Assembly: GCA_030731635.1 (NCBI GenBank)
Contig: JANQTR010000227.1
Span: forward strand, 1 to 33,506
Reading direction: 5' to 3'
DNA length: 33,506 nucleotides
From: Erythrobacter sp.
GTDB lineage: Bacteria; Pseudomonadota; Alphaproteobacteria; Sphingomonadales; Sphingomonadaceae
Position numbers and translations under genes: made by a program. Under the pieces are notes generated by a model. That model saw only the letters and a list, made by a program, of their open reading frames with translations, did no database searches and was not told the DNA's origin. Position 1 is the stretch's first letter. Each line of letters starts with the position of its first letter. Of the stretch, positions 7,774 to 15,728 are shown in pieces.

Positions 7774-8571
7774 ATGAGCGACCACGGGAAAATTGCGCGG
7801 GCATTTGTCGACGCGCGGCGGGATGACACGTTGTTGCATGCCTATCCCGGGGCAATGCCTGCCTCCCTCGCTGACGCTTACCGTATTCAGGATCGGGCCA
7901 TCGCCAGCGACGGCCGGTCAATCGGCGGCTGGAAACTTGGCCGGATTCGGTCGCCCGAGGCGAGCCAGTTTGGCGCCGAACGCCTCGCAGGACCGATCTT
8001 CAGCAATTCGATTGTGATCCCTGAGAACAGCGATCCCGTGGCGGTCCAAGTTCTGAGCGGCTTTGCTGCAGTCGAAGCCGAAGTCCTGCTACGGGTGTCA
8101 TCGACGCCGCCAGCCAACCTTTCGACTGAGGACGCACCCAAATTCGTCGATGAGGTGCGACTGGGAATCGAAATCGCAAGCTCGCCCTTTTTAGGGATCA
8201 ACCAGAATGGGCCCGCGGTCACGGTGTCGGACTTCGGCAATAATTTTGGACTGGTGGTGGGCCCGCCGATCCCAGACGCAATGGCGCCAGGCGCGCTGGA
8301 CCAGCTCGCGGAGCTCACGATAGACAATGTCACGGTCGGCACTGGCCTTGTGGTGGATATGCTCGACGGACCGTTCGGTTCACTCGCCTTTCTCGCGCGC
8401 CTGCTAGCCGAACGCGGACGTAGGCTCGAGCCGGGGCAATGGATATCGAGCGGCGCGATCACTGGGGTGCATCCGGTCAGGCATGGGCAGCACGTGCGCG
8501 CCACTTTCGGAAGTGGCCTTGCCATCGAGTGCACCACTGTCCCGGCACTGCTGCCGGAGAGCGCGAAATGA
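7774..8571 (+). CDS. MhpD/FAH-superfamily hydratase (2-keto-4-pentenoate hydratase-like)
   Basis: The 265-residue product matches the length and layout of 2-oxopent-4-enoate hydratase and 4-oxalocrotonate decarboxylase: ADAYRIQD, GWKLG, the acidic metal-binding strand AAVEAEVLL, GIEIASS, and WISSGAITGVHPV near the C-terminus. Family members bind a divalent metal and add water to, or decarboxylate, 2-keto acids. The open frame continues upstream to ATG 7657 but that would include the operator, so ATG 7774 with upstream AGAGGGGA is chosen. It overlaps the transporter gene by ATGA. Its place in a uronate locus is unusual, since known DhuI/KduD/KdgK routes have no such step; the substrate is unknown. 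Confidence 0.82.
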   Translation: MSDHGKIARAFVDARRDDTLLHAYPGAMPASLADAYRIQDRAIASDGRSIGGWKLGRIRSPEASQFGAERLAGPIFSNSIVIPENSDPVAVQVLSGFAAVEAEVLLRVSSTPPANLSTEDAPKFVDEVRLGIEIASSPFLGINQNGPAVTVSDFGNNFGLVVGPPIPDAMAPGALDQLAELTIDNVTVGTGLVVDMLDGPFGSLAFLARLLAERGRRLEPGQWISSGAITGVHPVRHGQHVRATFGSGLAIECTTVPALLPESAK

Positions 8572-9872
8572 GTAGCGCACCGTTCAGCAAGGACAAATCC
8601 GGCGCGATCGGGGCAGGCGCAGCGCTTGGGCGCCACCGCTGGCTGGTGGTCGCGCTGCTGTTTCTGGCGACCACAGTCAACTACATCGACCGCACCATGC
8701 TAGGCTTGCTCAAGCCGGAGCTTTCGCTCGAGCTTGGCTGGAGCGAGGATGATTACGGCAACATCGTAACCGCCTTCCAGTTTGCTTACGCCTTCGGCTT
8801 TCTGTTCATGGGCTGGCTGATCGACAAGGTCGGCCCGCGAATCGGCTATGCCATTGCGATAGGGATCTGGACGGTTGGCCATGCGGCGCATGGATTTGCA
8901 TCTTCCATTGTGGCGTTCATGTCGGCCCGCGCTGTGCTTGGTGTGGGTGAAGCGGGGCATTTCCCCGCAGTCGTGCGCGCCAGCAGCGAATGGTTCCCCC
9001 AGAAAGAGCGCGCTTATGCGATCGGCTGGGTAAACTCGGCGACCACGATTGGTGTGATCCTGACCGCGCCGACATTGTGGTTGTGTATGGAAGTGATCGG
9101 CTGGGGATGGCGCGAGACTTTCATTTACACCGGAATGTTCGGCATTATGCTCGCGACAATTTGGTGGTGGGTCTATACCGCGCCGCGCCAAAGCCGCCGC
9201 GTGAACGCCGCAGAGCTTGAATGGATCGAGCATGATCCGCCCGAATCCGTGCAGCAGATCGGCTGGGGCGCGCTGGTCACAAAGCGCGAGGCATGGGCCT
9301 TTGCCGCAGCAAAGTTCCTGACCGATCCGGTCTGGTTCCTGATGCTGTTCTGGCTGCCGAGCTATTTCAGCGCCACTTACGGGATTGATCTCAAGGTTGT
9401 GCTGCTGCCGATGATTGGGATGTATCTCCTGTCGGATGTGGGGAGCATCGCGGGAGGATGGATGTCCTCACGGCTGATCCAGCGCGGCCACAGTGTCAAT
9501 TTCTCGCGCAAGGTCACGATGATGTGCGCCGGACTTTGCGTTGTGCCCTTGCTGTTCGTCTCAGGGCTGGAAAACATGTGGTTGGCGGTGCTCCTGATTG
9601 GTCTGGCGCTGGCAGGGCATCAGGCCTTTTCCACCAACCTGCTCGCCCTGCCGCCCGATATGTTCCCCAAGCGTGCGGTCGGCTCGGTGATAGGTCTTGG
9701 CGGGTTCATGGGCGGGATCGGCGGGATGATTATGGCTAAGTCGACCGGGATGGTGCTCGATGCCACTGGAGGGGATTATTCGGTCATCTTTGCCGTGTGC
9801 ACCACGGTCTATTTCGTCGCCGTTTTGGCGATCCATAGTCTGTCACCACGTCTCGCACGGGCAGAAATCTAG
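8568..9872 (+). CDS. MFS transporter, ExuT-like hexuronate symporter (ACS family)
   Basis: The 434-residue protein has about 12 hydrophobic segments. The N-terminal half closely follows the hexuronate transporter pattern: NYIDRTMLGLLKPEL, LGWSEDDYGNIVTAFQFAYA in and after TM1, then GWLIDKVGPRIGYAIAIGIW, the MFS loop 2-3 motif. It should be an inner-membrane proton symporter for uronates or related sugar acids. The start ATG 8568 overlaps the hydratase stop (ATGA), so the two are translationally coupled. Context (KduD, KdgK) supports a uronate substrate, but whether it takes free uronates or unsaturated products is not resolved. Confidence 0.88.
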   Translation: MSSAPFSKDKSGAIGAGAALGRHRWLVVALLFLATTVNYIDRTMLGLLKPELSLELGWSEDDYGNIVTAFQFAYAFGFLFMGWLIDKVGPRIGYAIAIGIWTVGHAAHGFASSIVAFMSARAVLGVGEAGHFPAVVRASSEWFPQKERAYAIGWVNSATTIGVILTAPTLWLCMEVIGWGWRETFIYTGMFGIMLATIWWWVYTAPRQSRRVNAAELEWIEHDPPESVQQIGWGALVTKREAWAFAAAKFLTDPVWFLMLFWLPSYFSATYGIDLKVVLLPMIGMYLLSDVGSIAGGWMSSRLIQRGHSVNFSRKVTMMCAGLCVVPLLFVSGLENMWLAVLLIGLALAGHQAFSTNLLALPPDMFPKRAVGSVIGLGGFMGGIGGMIMAKSTGMVLDATGGDYSVIFAVCTTVYFVAVLAIHSLSPRLARAEI

Positions 9873-9921
9873 GTTTTGAATACCGAGAATTGAGCAACAA
9901 GCAAAGCGGCCGGCGCACGAA

Positions 9922-9935
9922 TGACACCGGTATCA
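9922..9935. promoter_or_regulatory. LacI-type operator 3 upstream of the TonB receptor
   Basis: TGACACCGGTATCA differs from the perfect palindrome by a single base in the right arm. It lies 23 bp before the receptor start codon, between the transporter stop and the Shine-Dalgarno, so it would act on a separate receptor promoter or by roadblock of readthrough transcription. Confidence 0.7.
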
Positions 9936-9958
9936 AAAAAATCAGGCAGGAGAGGCAA

Positions 9959-12595
9959 ATGCACAAGAAAATCTGGCTCATGAGTTCGGCGGCATGTCTG
10001 GCAGTTGTTTGCCAGGAGCCCGCTTATGCCCAAGCCCAGCCCGCTGAGGCGGACAACGCGGATCAGGGTGAAAGCAGCACGATCATCGTTTCGGGTATCA
10101 GGGACTCCCTACGCAAGGCTGCGCAGGTCAAGCGTGACGCCGATCAGGTGCTAGATGTCATCACTGCCGAAGACGTGGGCAAACTTCCTGACGACAACGT
10201 CGCCGAAGCGCTCCAGCGCGTCACCGGGGTGCAGATCACCCGCGTGTTTGGCGAAGGGCAGGCGGTCAATATTCGCGGCCTCAATCAGGTGCGGGTCGAA
10301 GTTGACGGACGCACGCTACTGGGCTTTTCGGCACGGGTCTCGCCGCCGGAAAACGATAACCTCGGCCGTTCTTCCGGTCTTGATGCCGTGCCCTCTTCGC
10401 TATTTGGCCGCCTTGAAGTGGCCAAATCATCCATTGCCAGTCAGGTCGAAGGCGGGCTCGGCGGCACGGTGAACCTCAAAACTCCAAAGCCATTCGATTT
10501 CAAGAAGCCAACCATCTCGGTCAGCGCGCGGGGCACCTATTCGGACGAATCCGAACAGTTCGAACCAGCCTTCCAGGGCCTTTTCACCACCACCTTCGGC
10601 GGCGATGACCAGTTCGGTGTCTTGCTCTCGGGCGAGTATCAGAAGCGCACCTCGCGGCTCCAATTGTTCGAACGGAACAATTTTCTCCAGCGCAATAACG
10701 GCGATCCGACCGCAACCAATCGGCTTGCGCCGCTGCAACTGCAATATGAAAACGTGCTGATCGACCGTTCGCGTATCGGCGTGAGCGGAGCGTTCCAGTG
10801 GAAAGCGTCAGACAATCTGACCCTGACGGCGGATGCTCTCTATTCGCGGGTGGATGCCGATCGCACCAATCAGGCAGTGACCTTCATCCTGCCAACCAAC
10901 CAGAACCTCAATTTCCGTAACCCGGTGTTCCAGGAGTTCGACGGTTTCCAGTACATCGTCTCCGCCCAGTCGACCGGACGCATCCGCACTCAGAGCCAGC
11001 GGCGCAAGGACCCGACCGATAACCTGCTGATCGGCTTCAATGCCAAATTCGACAGCAATGATGGTTTCACCGTTGAAGGCGACGCCTATTACAGCCGGGG
11101 TACGCTGCGGCAGGAAATCGAGGTCGTCGTACTCGACACGCCGTCAAACGTGATCGGGACTTTCGACTTCCGCAACGGCACGGTGCCCAGCCTCGTGCTT
11201 GAACGCCCGGCTGGCACGCCGTTCACTTTGACGGATCCCAGTGTTTACAACTTCCCAACCTCCGGCAACCTGACGCTGCGTGCCAACCAGCTGCCCGGCA
11301 ATCTTGAAGAATACGCCGCTCGGGTCGATTTCGGTTATGAAGTGAGCGATGGCATCAAGCTCACGGCAGGCTTGCGCTATGTCGATCTGAGTGCCGACCA
11401 GACCTCGTTCCGCAGCCGCGGGCTGGCCACGCGCGCCGAACTCGAGCCGTTCTTTGTCGCGGGCGATCCGAATTTCCTCGGCAGCATCGACGGTGATTTT
11501 CCGCGCGAATTTGCGACCTTCTTCCCCGATCGCGACTTTCTGCTGGACCGGGTGCTGACCAGCGAGCCGGGCGACGGGCCGAACGGATTCGCCCGCAACA
11601 ACCTGCGCGACTTCGTGCTGAACGAGAAGACCTATACCGGCTATGTCATGGGCAATGCCGAGTTCGACCTGCTCGGCCGGCCAGCCAAGTTCAATGCTGG
11701 CGTAAGGGTCAGTCATACGGAATTCCGTGCCAATACGCTGACACAGTTGCCGGGCAATGTGCTGGTGCCGACGATCGACACCAACAGCTTCACCAATGTG
11801 CTGCCCAGCGCCAACCTGGTCGTGAATGTCACGGATGATTTCCTGGTGCGTGTTGCCGCGTCGCAGACAATGCAGCGCGCGGGCCTTGCTGATCTTGCGC
11901 CGAGCACTTTCATCAACCCGACCAACCTCACGTCGGGCGGCGGGAACGCCCAACTGACGCCTCCGCTCTCGACCAACTTCGACATCTCGTTCGAATATTA
12001 CACCGGCGGATCAAACCTTATTTCGGCGGCGGTGTTCTACAAGGATGTCAAAGATGCGATCAGCACCGGCACGATCCAGGAAGACATTATCTTCGAAGGC
12101 GCGCCACTGACCGTTCAAACTTCGCGCCCCTTCAACATAGACAGTGCCAAGGTGAAGGGTTTCGAAGTCGGCATTACGCAGTTCCTCGACTTCCTGCCTT
12201 CGCCGTTCGACGGGCTGGGGGTGATCGCCAACTACACCTTTGCCGATAGCGAGGACAGCGCAGGCTTCCCGCTGGTGGCGACCTCGAAGCATAGCTACAA
12301 TCTCGTCGGGCTGTATGAGAAGGGCCCGCTTTCGGCCCGTGTCGCCTATAACTGGCGCGACGATGCAGTGTTCGAATTCACGCAAGGGCGACCCGACGTG
12401 ATTGCAGCCTTGTCGCAGCTTGATGCCCAGATCGGGATCGACCTGACCAAGCAGGTCACCCTGCAACTGCTGGGCCAGAATCTGCTGCCACGTCAATCGG
12501 CAACGGTCGAGATCAGCAACTTCAATCCGATCGCGCTTAACAGTTACGCTCTTTCCGAACGTCGCTTCTCAATCGGCGTACGGGCTAAGTTCTAG
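9959..12595 (+). CDS. TonB-dependent outer-membrane receptor (TonB-Xanth-Caul type)
   Basis: The 878-residue product starts with a signal peptide (MHKKIWLM..., cleavage near AYAQA), a TonB-box-like STIIVSGIRDSLRKA, and a plug domain with DVGKLPDDNVAEALQRVTGVQI, GEGQAVNIRGL and SSLFGRLEVAKS. A long beta-barrel follows, ending in a terminal aromatic residue (IGVRAKF). The pattern LRKAAQVKRDADQVLDVITAEDVGKLPD is characteristic of the large sphingomonad/Caulobacter/Xanthomonas receptors used for plant and algal glycans. It likely imports uronate oligomers into the periplasm with TonB/ExbBD energy. The frame opens at TTG 9890, but ATG 9959 has a strong AGGAGAGG and leaves the operator outside the gene. 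Confidence 0.93.
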   Translation: MHKKIWLMSSAACLAVVCQEPAYAQAQPAEADNADQGESSTIIVSGIRDSLRKAAQVKRDADQVLDVITAEDVGKLPDDNVAEALQRVTGVQITRVFGEGQAVNIRGLNQVRVEVDGRTLLGFSARVSPPENDNLGRSSGLDAVPSSLFGRLEVAKSSIASQVEGGLGGTVNLKTPKPFDFKKPTISVSARGTYSDESEQFEPAFQGLFTTTFGGDDQFGVLLSGEYQKRTSRLQLFERNNFLQRNNGDPTATNRLAPLQLQYENVLIDRSRIGVSGAFQWKASDNLTLTADALYSRVDADRTNQAVTFILPTNQNLNFRNPVFQEFDGFQYIVSAQSTGRIRTQSQRRKDPTDNLLIGFNAKFDSNDGFTVEGDAYYSRGTLRQEIEVVVLDTPSNVIGTFDFRNGTVPSLVLERPAGTPFTLTDPSVYNFPTSGNLTLRANQLPGNLEEYAARVDFGYEVSDGIKLTAGLRYVDLSADQTSFRSRGLATRAELEPFFVAGDPNFLGSIDGDFPREFATFFPDRDFLLDRVLTSEPGDGPNGFARNNLRDFVLNEKTYTGYVMGNAEFDLLGRPAKFNAGVRVSHTEFRANTLTQLPGNVLVPTIDTNSFTNVLPSANLVVNVTDDFLVRVAASQTMQRAGLADLAPSTFINPTNLTSGGGNAQLTPPLSTNFDISFEYYTGGSNLISAAVFYKDVKDAISTGTIQEDIIFEGAPLTVQTSRPFNIDSAKVKGFEVGITQFLDFLPSPFDGLGVIANYTFADSEDSAGFPLVATSKHSYNLVGLYEKGPLSARVAYNWRDDAVFEFTQGRPDVIAALSQLDAQIGIDLTKQVTLQLLGQNLLPRQSATVEISNFNPIALNSYALSERRFSIGVRAKF

Positions 12596-12603
12596 CGCGA
12601 CAG

Positions 12604-12658
12604 GCGCCAGCGGGTCGGCGGGATGCTTCCTTCCGGCCCGCCGCCTTCGGGCTGGCGC
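12604..12658. terminator. Long stem-loop between the receptor and dhuI
   Basis: GCGCCAGC (12604-12611) pairs perfectly with GCTGGCGC (12651-12658), and GGCGGG (12617-12622) pairs with CCCGCC (12637-12642) inside. No T-run follows, so it is either a leaky terminator or an RNA-stabilising hairpin that sets the level of the downstream isomerase genes relative to the receptor. Confidence 0.5.
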
Positions 12659-12714
12659 ACCTGTAACAAAGACGACAAAAAGAACCGTGAAACTCCCATC
12701 GGAAAGCCCATCCC

Positions 12715-13347
12715 ATGAAGATTGCCCTGATTATCGAGAACAGCCAGGCAGCCAAGAATGCCACTATTCATCAGGCTCTGGCCTCGGTGGTCGAGCCGTT
12801 GGGGCATCAGGTGTTCAATTACGGGATGTACACGCCCGAAGATAAGGCCTCGCTGACCTATCCGATGAATGGCCTGCTGGCGGGCATCCTGCTCAATTCC
12901 GGAGCGGCGGATTTTGTCGTCACCGGCTGCGGCACTGGGATGGGATCGATGCTGGCCTGCAACGCCATGCCCGGCGTATTCTGCGGCCTGCTGATCGACC
13001 CCACCGATGCCTTTCTGTTCAACCAGATCAACGCCGGGAACTGCATTTCCATGCCCTATGCCAAGGGCTTCGGCTGGGCGGCAGAACTGAACCTTGCCGA
13101 TTGCTATCGCAAGCTGTTCGAAAACGAGCCGGGGCTGGGATACCCGCGCGAACGCGCCACCTTCATGGCGGCCAATCGCGGCGTGCTGGCCGATCTCAAG
13201 TCGGTGACCTGCCACGACATGCTGACCGTGCTTCGCAATGTCGATCAGGACTTGCTTCGGGCCGCGATTGCGAGCGAAAAATTTGCCGAATATTTCTATC
13301 CCAATTCGCAGGATGAGGAAATTTCAGGCCTGCTGCGCAGATTGTGA
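12715..13347 (+). CDS. dhuI: RpiB/LacAB-fold sugar isomerase, DhuI-like 4-deoxy-5-hexosulose-uronate isomerase
   Basis: The 210-residue protein has the RpiB/LacA/LacB start MKIALIIENSQAAKN, then the conserved FVVTGCGTGMGSMLACNAMPGVFCG (about 63-87) where the family's active-site Cys-Gly-Thr-Gly motif lies, and NAGNCISMPYAKG (about 104-116). Ordinary RpiB is about 150 residues; the longer form with the C-terminal extension matches DhuI, described from streptococci, which converts 4-deoxy-L-threo-5-hexosulose uronate to 3-deoxy-D-glycero-2,5-hexodiulosonate and replaces KduI. The next two genes encode the following two steps, which strongly supports this job. It is a cytoplasmic enzyme. A pentose-phosphate or other ketose isomerase is the alternative. 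Confidence 0.8.
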   Translation: MKIALIIENSQAAKNATIHQALASVVEPLGHQVFNYGMYTPEDKASLTYPMNGLLAGILLNSGAADFVVTGCGTGMGSMLACNAMPGVFCGLLIDPTDAFLFNQINAGNCISMPYAKGFGWAAELNLADCYRKLFENEPGLGYPRERATFMAANRGVLADLKSVTCHDMLTVLRNVDQDLLRAAIASEKFAEYFYPNSQDEEISGLLRRL

Positions 13348-13355
13348 GTGCGATA

Positions 13356-14111
13356 ATGGACAATCCATTCGACCTTTCTGGCAAGGTGGCCGTCGTGACC
13401 GGAGCCAATACCGGCATCGGACAGGGCATTGCCGTGGCACTGGCGCGCGCTGGGGCGGACATCGCGCTGGTAGCGCGCAGCGATGCCAGCGAAACCGCTG
13501 CGTTGATCGAGCAGGCCGGGCGACGGGTGGCCATCATCAAAGCGGATCTGGCGACGATCGAACCATGCGGGCGGATTGTCGATGAAACGATCCGCGAACT
13601 GGGCGGGCTGGATGTTCTGGTGAACAATGCCGGCATCATTCGCCGCAATGATGCGCTCGATTTCACTGAGGCGGATTGGGACGCGGTGCTCGATACCAAC
13701 CTCAAGGTTGCGTTTTTCCTCGCGCAAGCGGCGGCGCGGTACATGGTCAGCCATGGTGGGGGCGCGATCATTAACATCGCCTCGATGCTGACCTTTCAAG
13801 GCGGCATCCGCGTGGCGAGTTACACCGCATCCAAAAGCGGGATCGGCGGGCTGACCAAGTTGCTGGCCAACGAATGGGCCGCGAAAGGCATCAACGTCAA
13901 CGCCATTGCGCCGGGCTATATCGCCACCAATAATACCGCCGCATTGCAGGCCGATGTAGACCGCAATCGCCAGATCCTCGAACGCATTCCGGCGGGCCGT
14001 TGGGGGGAACCCAGCGATCTGGGCGGCGCGGCCGTCTTCCTCGCTTCGGACTCGGCGCGCTATGTGCAAGGCCACATCCTTGCCGTCGACGGGGGCTGGC
14101 TGGCACGCTGA
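13356..14111 (+). CDS. kduD: 2-dehydro-3-deoxy-D-gluconate 5-dehydrogenase (KduD), SDR family
   Basis: The 251-residue short-chain dehydrogenase carries the Rossmann motif TGANTGIGQG, NNAG, the catalytic Ser in INIASMLTFQGGIRV, and YTASK (Tyr/Lys). It ends DGGWLAR exactly as E. coli KduD does, and NAIAPGYIATNNT and RIPAGRWGEPSDL also match closely. It interconverts 3-deoxy-D-glycero-2,5-hexodiulosonate and 2-keto-3-deoxygluconate with NAD(P)H. The gene follows dhuI closely: GTG 13344 overlaps the dhuI stop and ATG 13356 lies eight bases beyond it. ATG is preferred because it starts the family's N-terminus directly. It abuts kdgK with no gap. Confidence 0.93.
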   Translation: MDNPFDLSGKVAVVTGANTGIGQGIAVALARAGADIALVARSDASETAALIEQAGRRVAIIKADLATIEPCGRIVDETIRELGGLDVLVNNAGIIRRNDALDFTEADWDAVLDTNLKVAFFLAQAAARYMVSHGGGAIINIASMLTFQGGIRVASYTASKSGIGGLTKLLANEWAAKGINVNAIAPGYIATNNTAALQADVDRNRQILERIPAGRWGEPSDLGGAAVFLASDSARYVQGHILAVDGGWLAR

Positions 14112-15125
14112 ATGACCGGGGTGGTTGCAAGTTTTGGGGAAGTGCTGCTGCGCTACAGCCCGCCAGCACCGCTGCTGCTGGCCCAGGCGCGGCAGTTGGA
14201 GATTTGCACCGGCGGTGCAGAGGCCAATGTCGCGGCCGCGCTGGCCCGCCTCAGCCATCGCAGCCGGATGCTGACGGTGCTACCCGAGAATGTCCTCGGC
14301 CAGCGAGCCAAGGCCGATCTGGCGGCGCATGGAGTGGATACAAGCCATGTCCTCCATCGGCAGGGGCGGATGGGGAGCTATTTCCTAGATGTCGCGAGCG
14401 GGCTGCGCACGGGCAAGGTCACCTATGATCGCCAACACAGCGCATTCGTGCAATCGGCCGCAGTGGACTGGCCGATTGCCGATTGGCTGGATGGCGTGTC
14501 CCACTTGCACCTTTCGGGGATAACCCTTGCTTTGAGCGAGGAGCTGGCCGACGCAACCCTCGCTTTAGCCATGGCAGCGAAAGCGATTGGTGCCACAATA
14601 TCCTTCGATGGCAACTTCCGTGCGGCTTTGTGGGAGAGCTCGCAGCGCGACCCGCGCGTGCCGATCTCCCGCATGTTTGCTGTCGCCGATATCATTTTTG
14701 CCAATCATAAGGATGCGGGGCTCGTGCTGAGCGAGGAATTCAGCGGGGAGGGACCGGCGCGCAGGCGCGAGGCTGCGCTTGCACTGCTTGATGCCTTTCC
14801 CGGCATCGCAGCCATCGCGTCAACCGCGAGGACTATCGAAGATGCGGCGACCCATCATATTTCGGCCCGCATCGATACGCCGCAAAGTGCTGAGGAAACC
14901 GATACGTGGCGAATAGCCGCAATTGTCGACCGGATCGGCACCGGGGACGCCTATGCGGCCGGAGTTTTGCATACCTGGCTTCATGATCCAAAAGACCTTG
15001 TCAGTGCGGCAAGAAACGGGCTGGGTCTCATGGCGCTGAAGCATGCAAGCTGGGGCGATGCCTCACTTGCGTCGGCAGATGATCTTGCGGCCGTGGTTAG
15101 CGGCGCAAAGGATGTTGCAAGGTAA
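14112..15125 (+). CDS. kdgK: PfkB-family sugar kinase, 2-keto-3-deoxygluconate kinase (KdgK)
   Basis: The 337-residue protein is a ribokinase-fold enzyme with signature 1 GGAEANVAAALARLS (about 34-48), SFDGNFRAALWE, the substrate-closing region IIFANHKDAGLVL, and the anion hole/catalytic base GTGDAYAAGVL (Asp near residue 280). The GEVLLRYSPP start and the placement right after kduD (TGA immediately followed by ATG) support phosphorylation of 2-keto-3-deoxygluconate to KDPG. No KDPG aldolase is encoded nearby; it is presumably supplied by the Entner-Doudoroff genes elsewhere. Another PfkB substrate is possible but less likely given the context. Confidence 0.88.
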   Translation: MTGVVASFGEVLLRYSPPAPLLLAQARQLEICTGGAEANVAAALARLSHRSRMLTVLPENVLGQRAKADLAAHGVDTSHVLHRQGRMGSYFLDVASGLRTGKVTYDRQHSAFVQSAAVDWPIADWLDGVSHLHLSGITLALSEELADATLALAMAAKAIGATISFDGNFRAALWESSQRDPRVPISRMFAVADIIFANHKDAGLVLSEEFSGEGPARRREAALALLDAFPGIAAIASTARTIEDAATHHISARIDTPQSAEETDTWRIAAIVDRIGTGDAYAAGVLHTWLHDPKDLVSAARNGLGLMALKHASWGDASLASADDLAAVVSGAKDVAR

Positions 15126-15323
15126 TGATTGCCGGTTCGCCCAGAACCAACATCAGCGCACAGGCTTTCGGCGCGGGTCACTTATGGACGAACGCCTGAA
15201 CGGCGATTTTCGGCAGTAGAATTACAGACACCCGCCGCCCGCTAAGCAGGGGCAACACTCTGCTATCCCCGGCGCGCACTTTGGCGTAGTCTTGCTCCAA
15301 GCATATGGCCTTGGGAGCCCATC

Positions 15324-15728
15324 ATCGAAAAACGCCTGATCTATCGTTCGCAGCCATTCGGCTTTGACAAGTCCATGCTGGCGGGCATTTTGTCAGCAGC
15401 GCGGCGCAACAATCCGCAGCAGGGCATCACTGGCGCACTGATCTGCCGGCACGATGTTTATCTCCAACTGATCGAAGGCCCGGCGGAGGCGATTGATTCG
15501 CTTTACGCCCGCATACTGTCCGATGATCGTCACACCAACGTTGATCTGTTGCTGACAGAAGACATGGGCGAACGAATGTTTCCGGCTTGGGCAATGCTCG
15601 ATGATGAAGCGCCATCGCTGTTCTGGTCAGCGCAGGATGTGGCCGCAGGCGCGCTTGAAAAAGCCAGCCCGGAAGAACTGCGTGCACCGTTTCTGCGGCT
15701 GAGCGCAGCCCATCCGGGTGCGGGTTAG
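15324..15728 (+). CDS. BLUF-domain blue-light photoreceptor, apparently started at a non-canonical ATC
   Basis: Residues match a single BLUF domain that binds FAD and senses blue light: LIYRS (flavin-contacting Tyr), NNPQQGITG (Asn), VYLQLIEGP (Gln) and RMFPAWAM (Trp and Met). The first ATG in frame is 15375, but that drops the first strand with the essential Tyr. The frame is open from TAA 15243 and has no ATG, GTG or TTG before 15375. A well-placed GGGAG (15313-15317) sits six bases before ATC 15324, so start there is proposed, giving 134 residues. A decayed start codon or sequence error are alternatives. There is no output domain, so it is a short BLUF protein acting through a partner. It is convergent with ribE, overlapping four bases. 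Confidence 0.75.
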   Translation: MEKRLIYRSQPFGFDKSMLAGILSAARRNNPQQGITGALICRHDVYLQLIEGPAEAIDSLYARILSDDRHTNVDLLLTEDMGERMFPAWAMLDDEAPSLFWSAQDVAAGALEKASPEELRAPFLRLSAAHPGAG

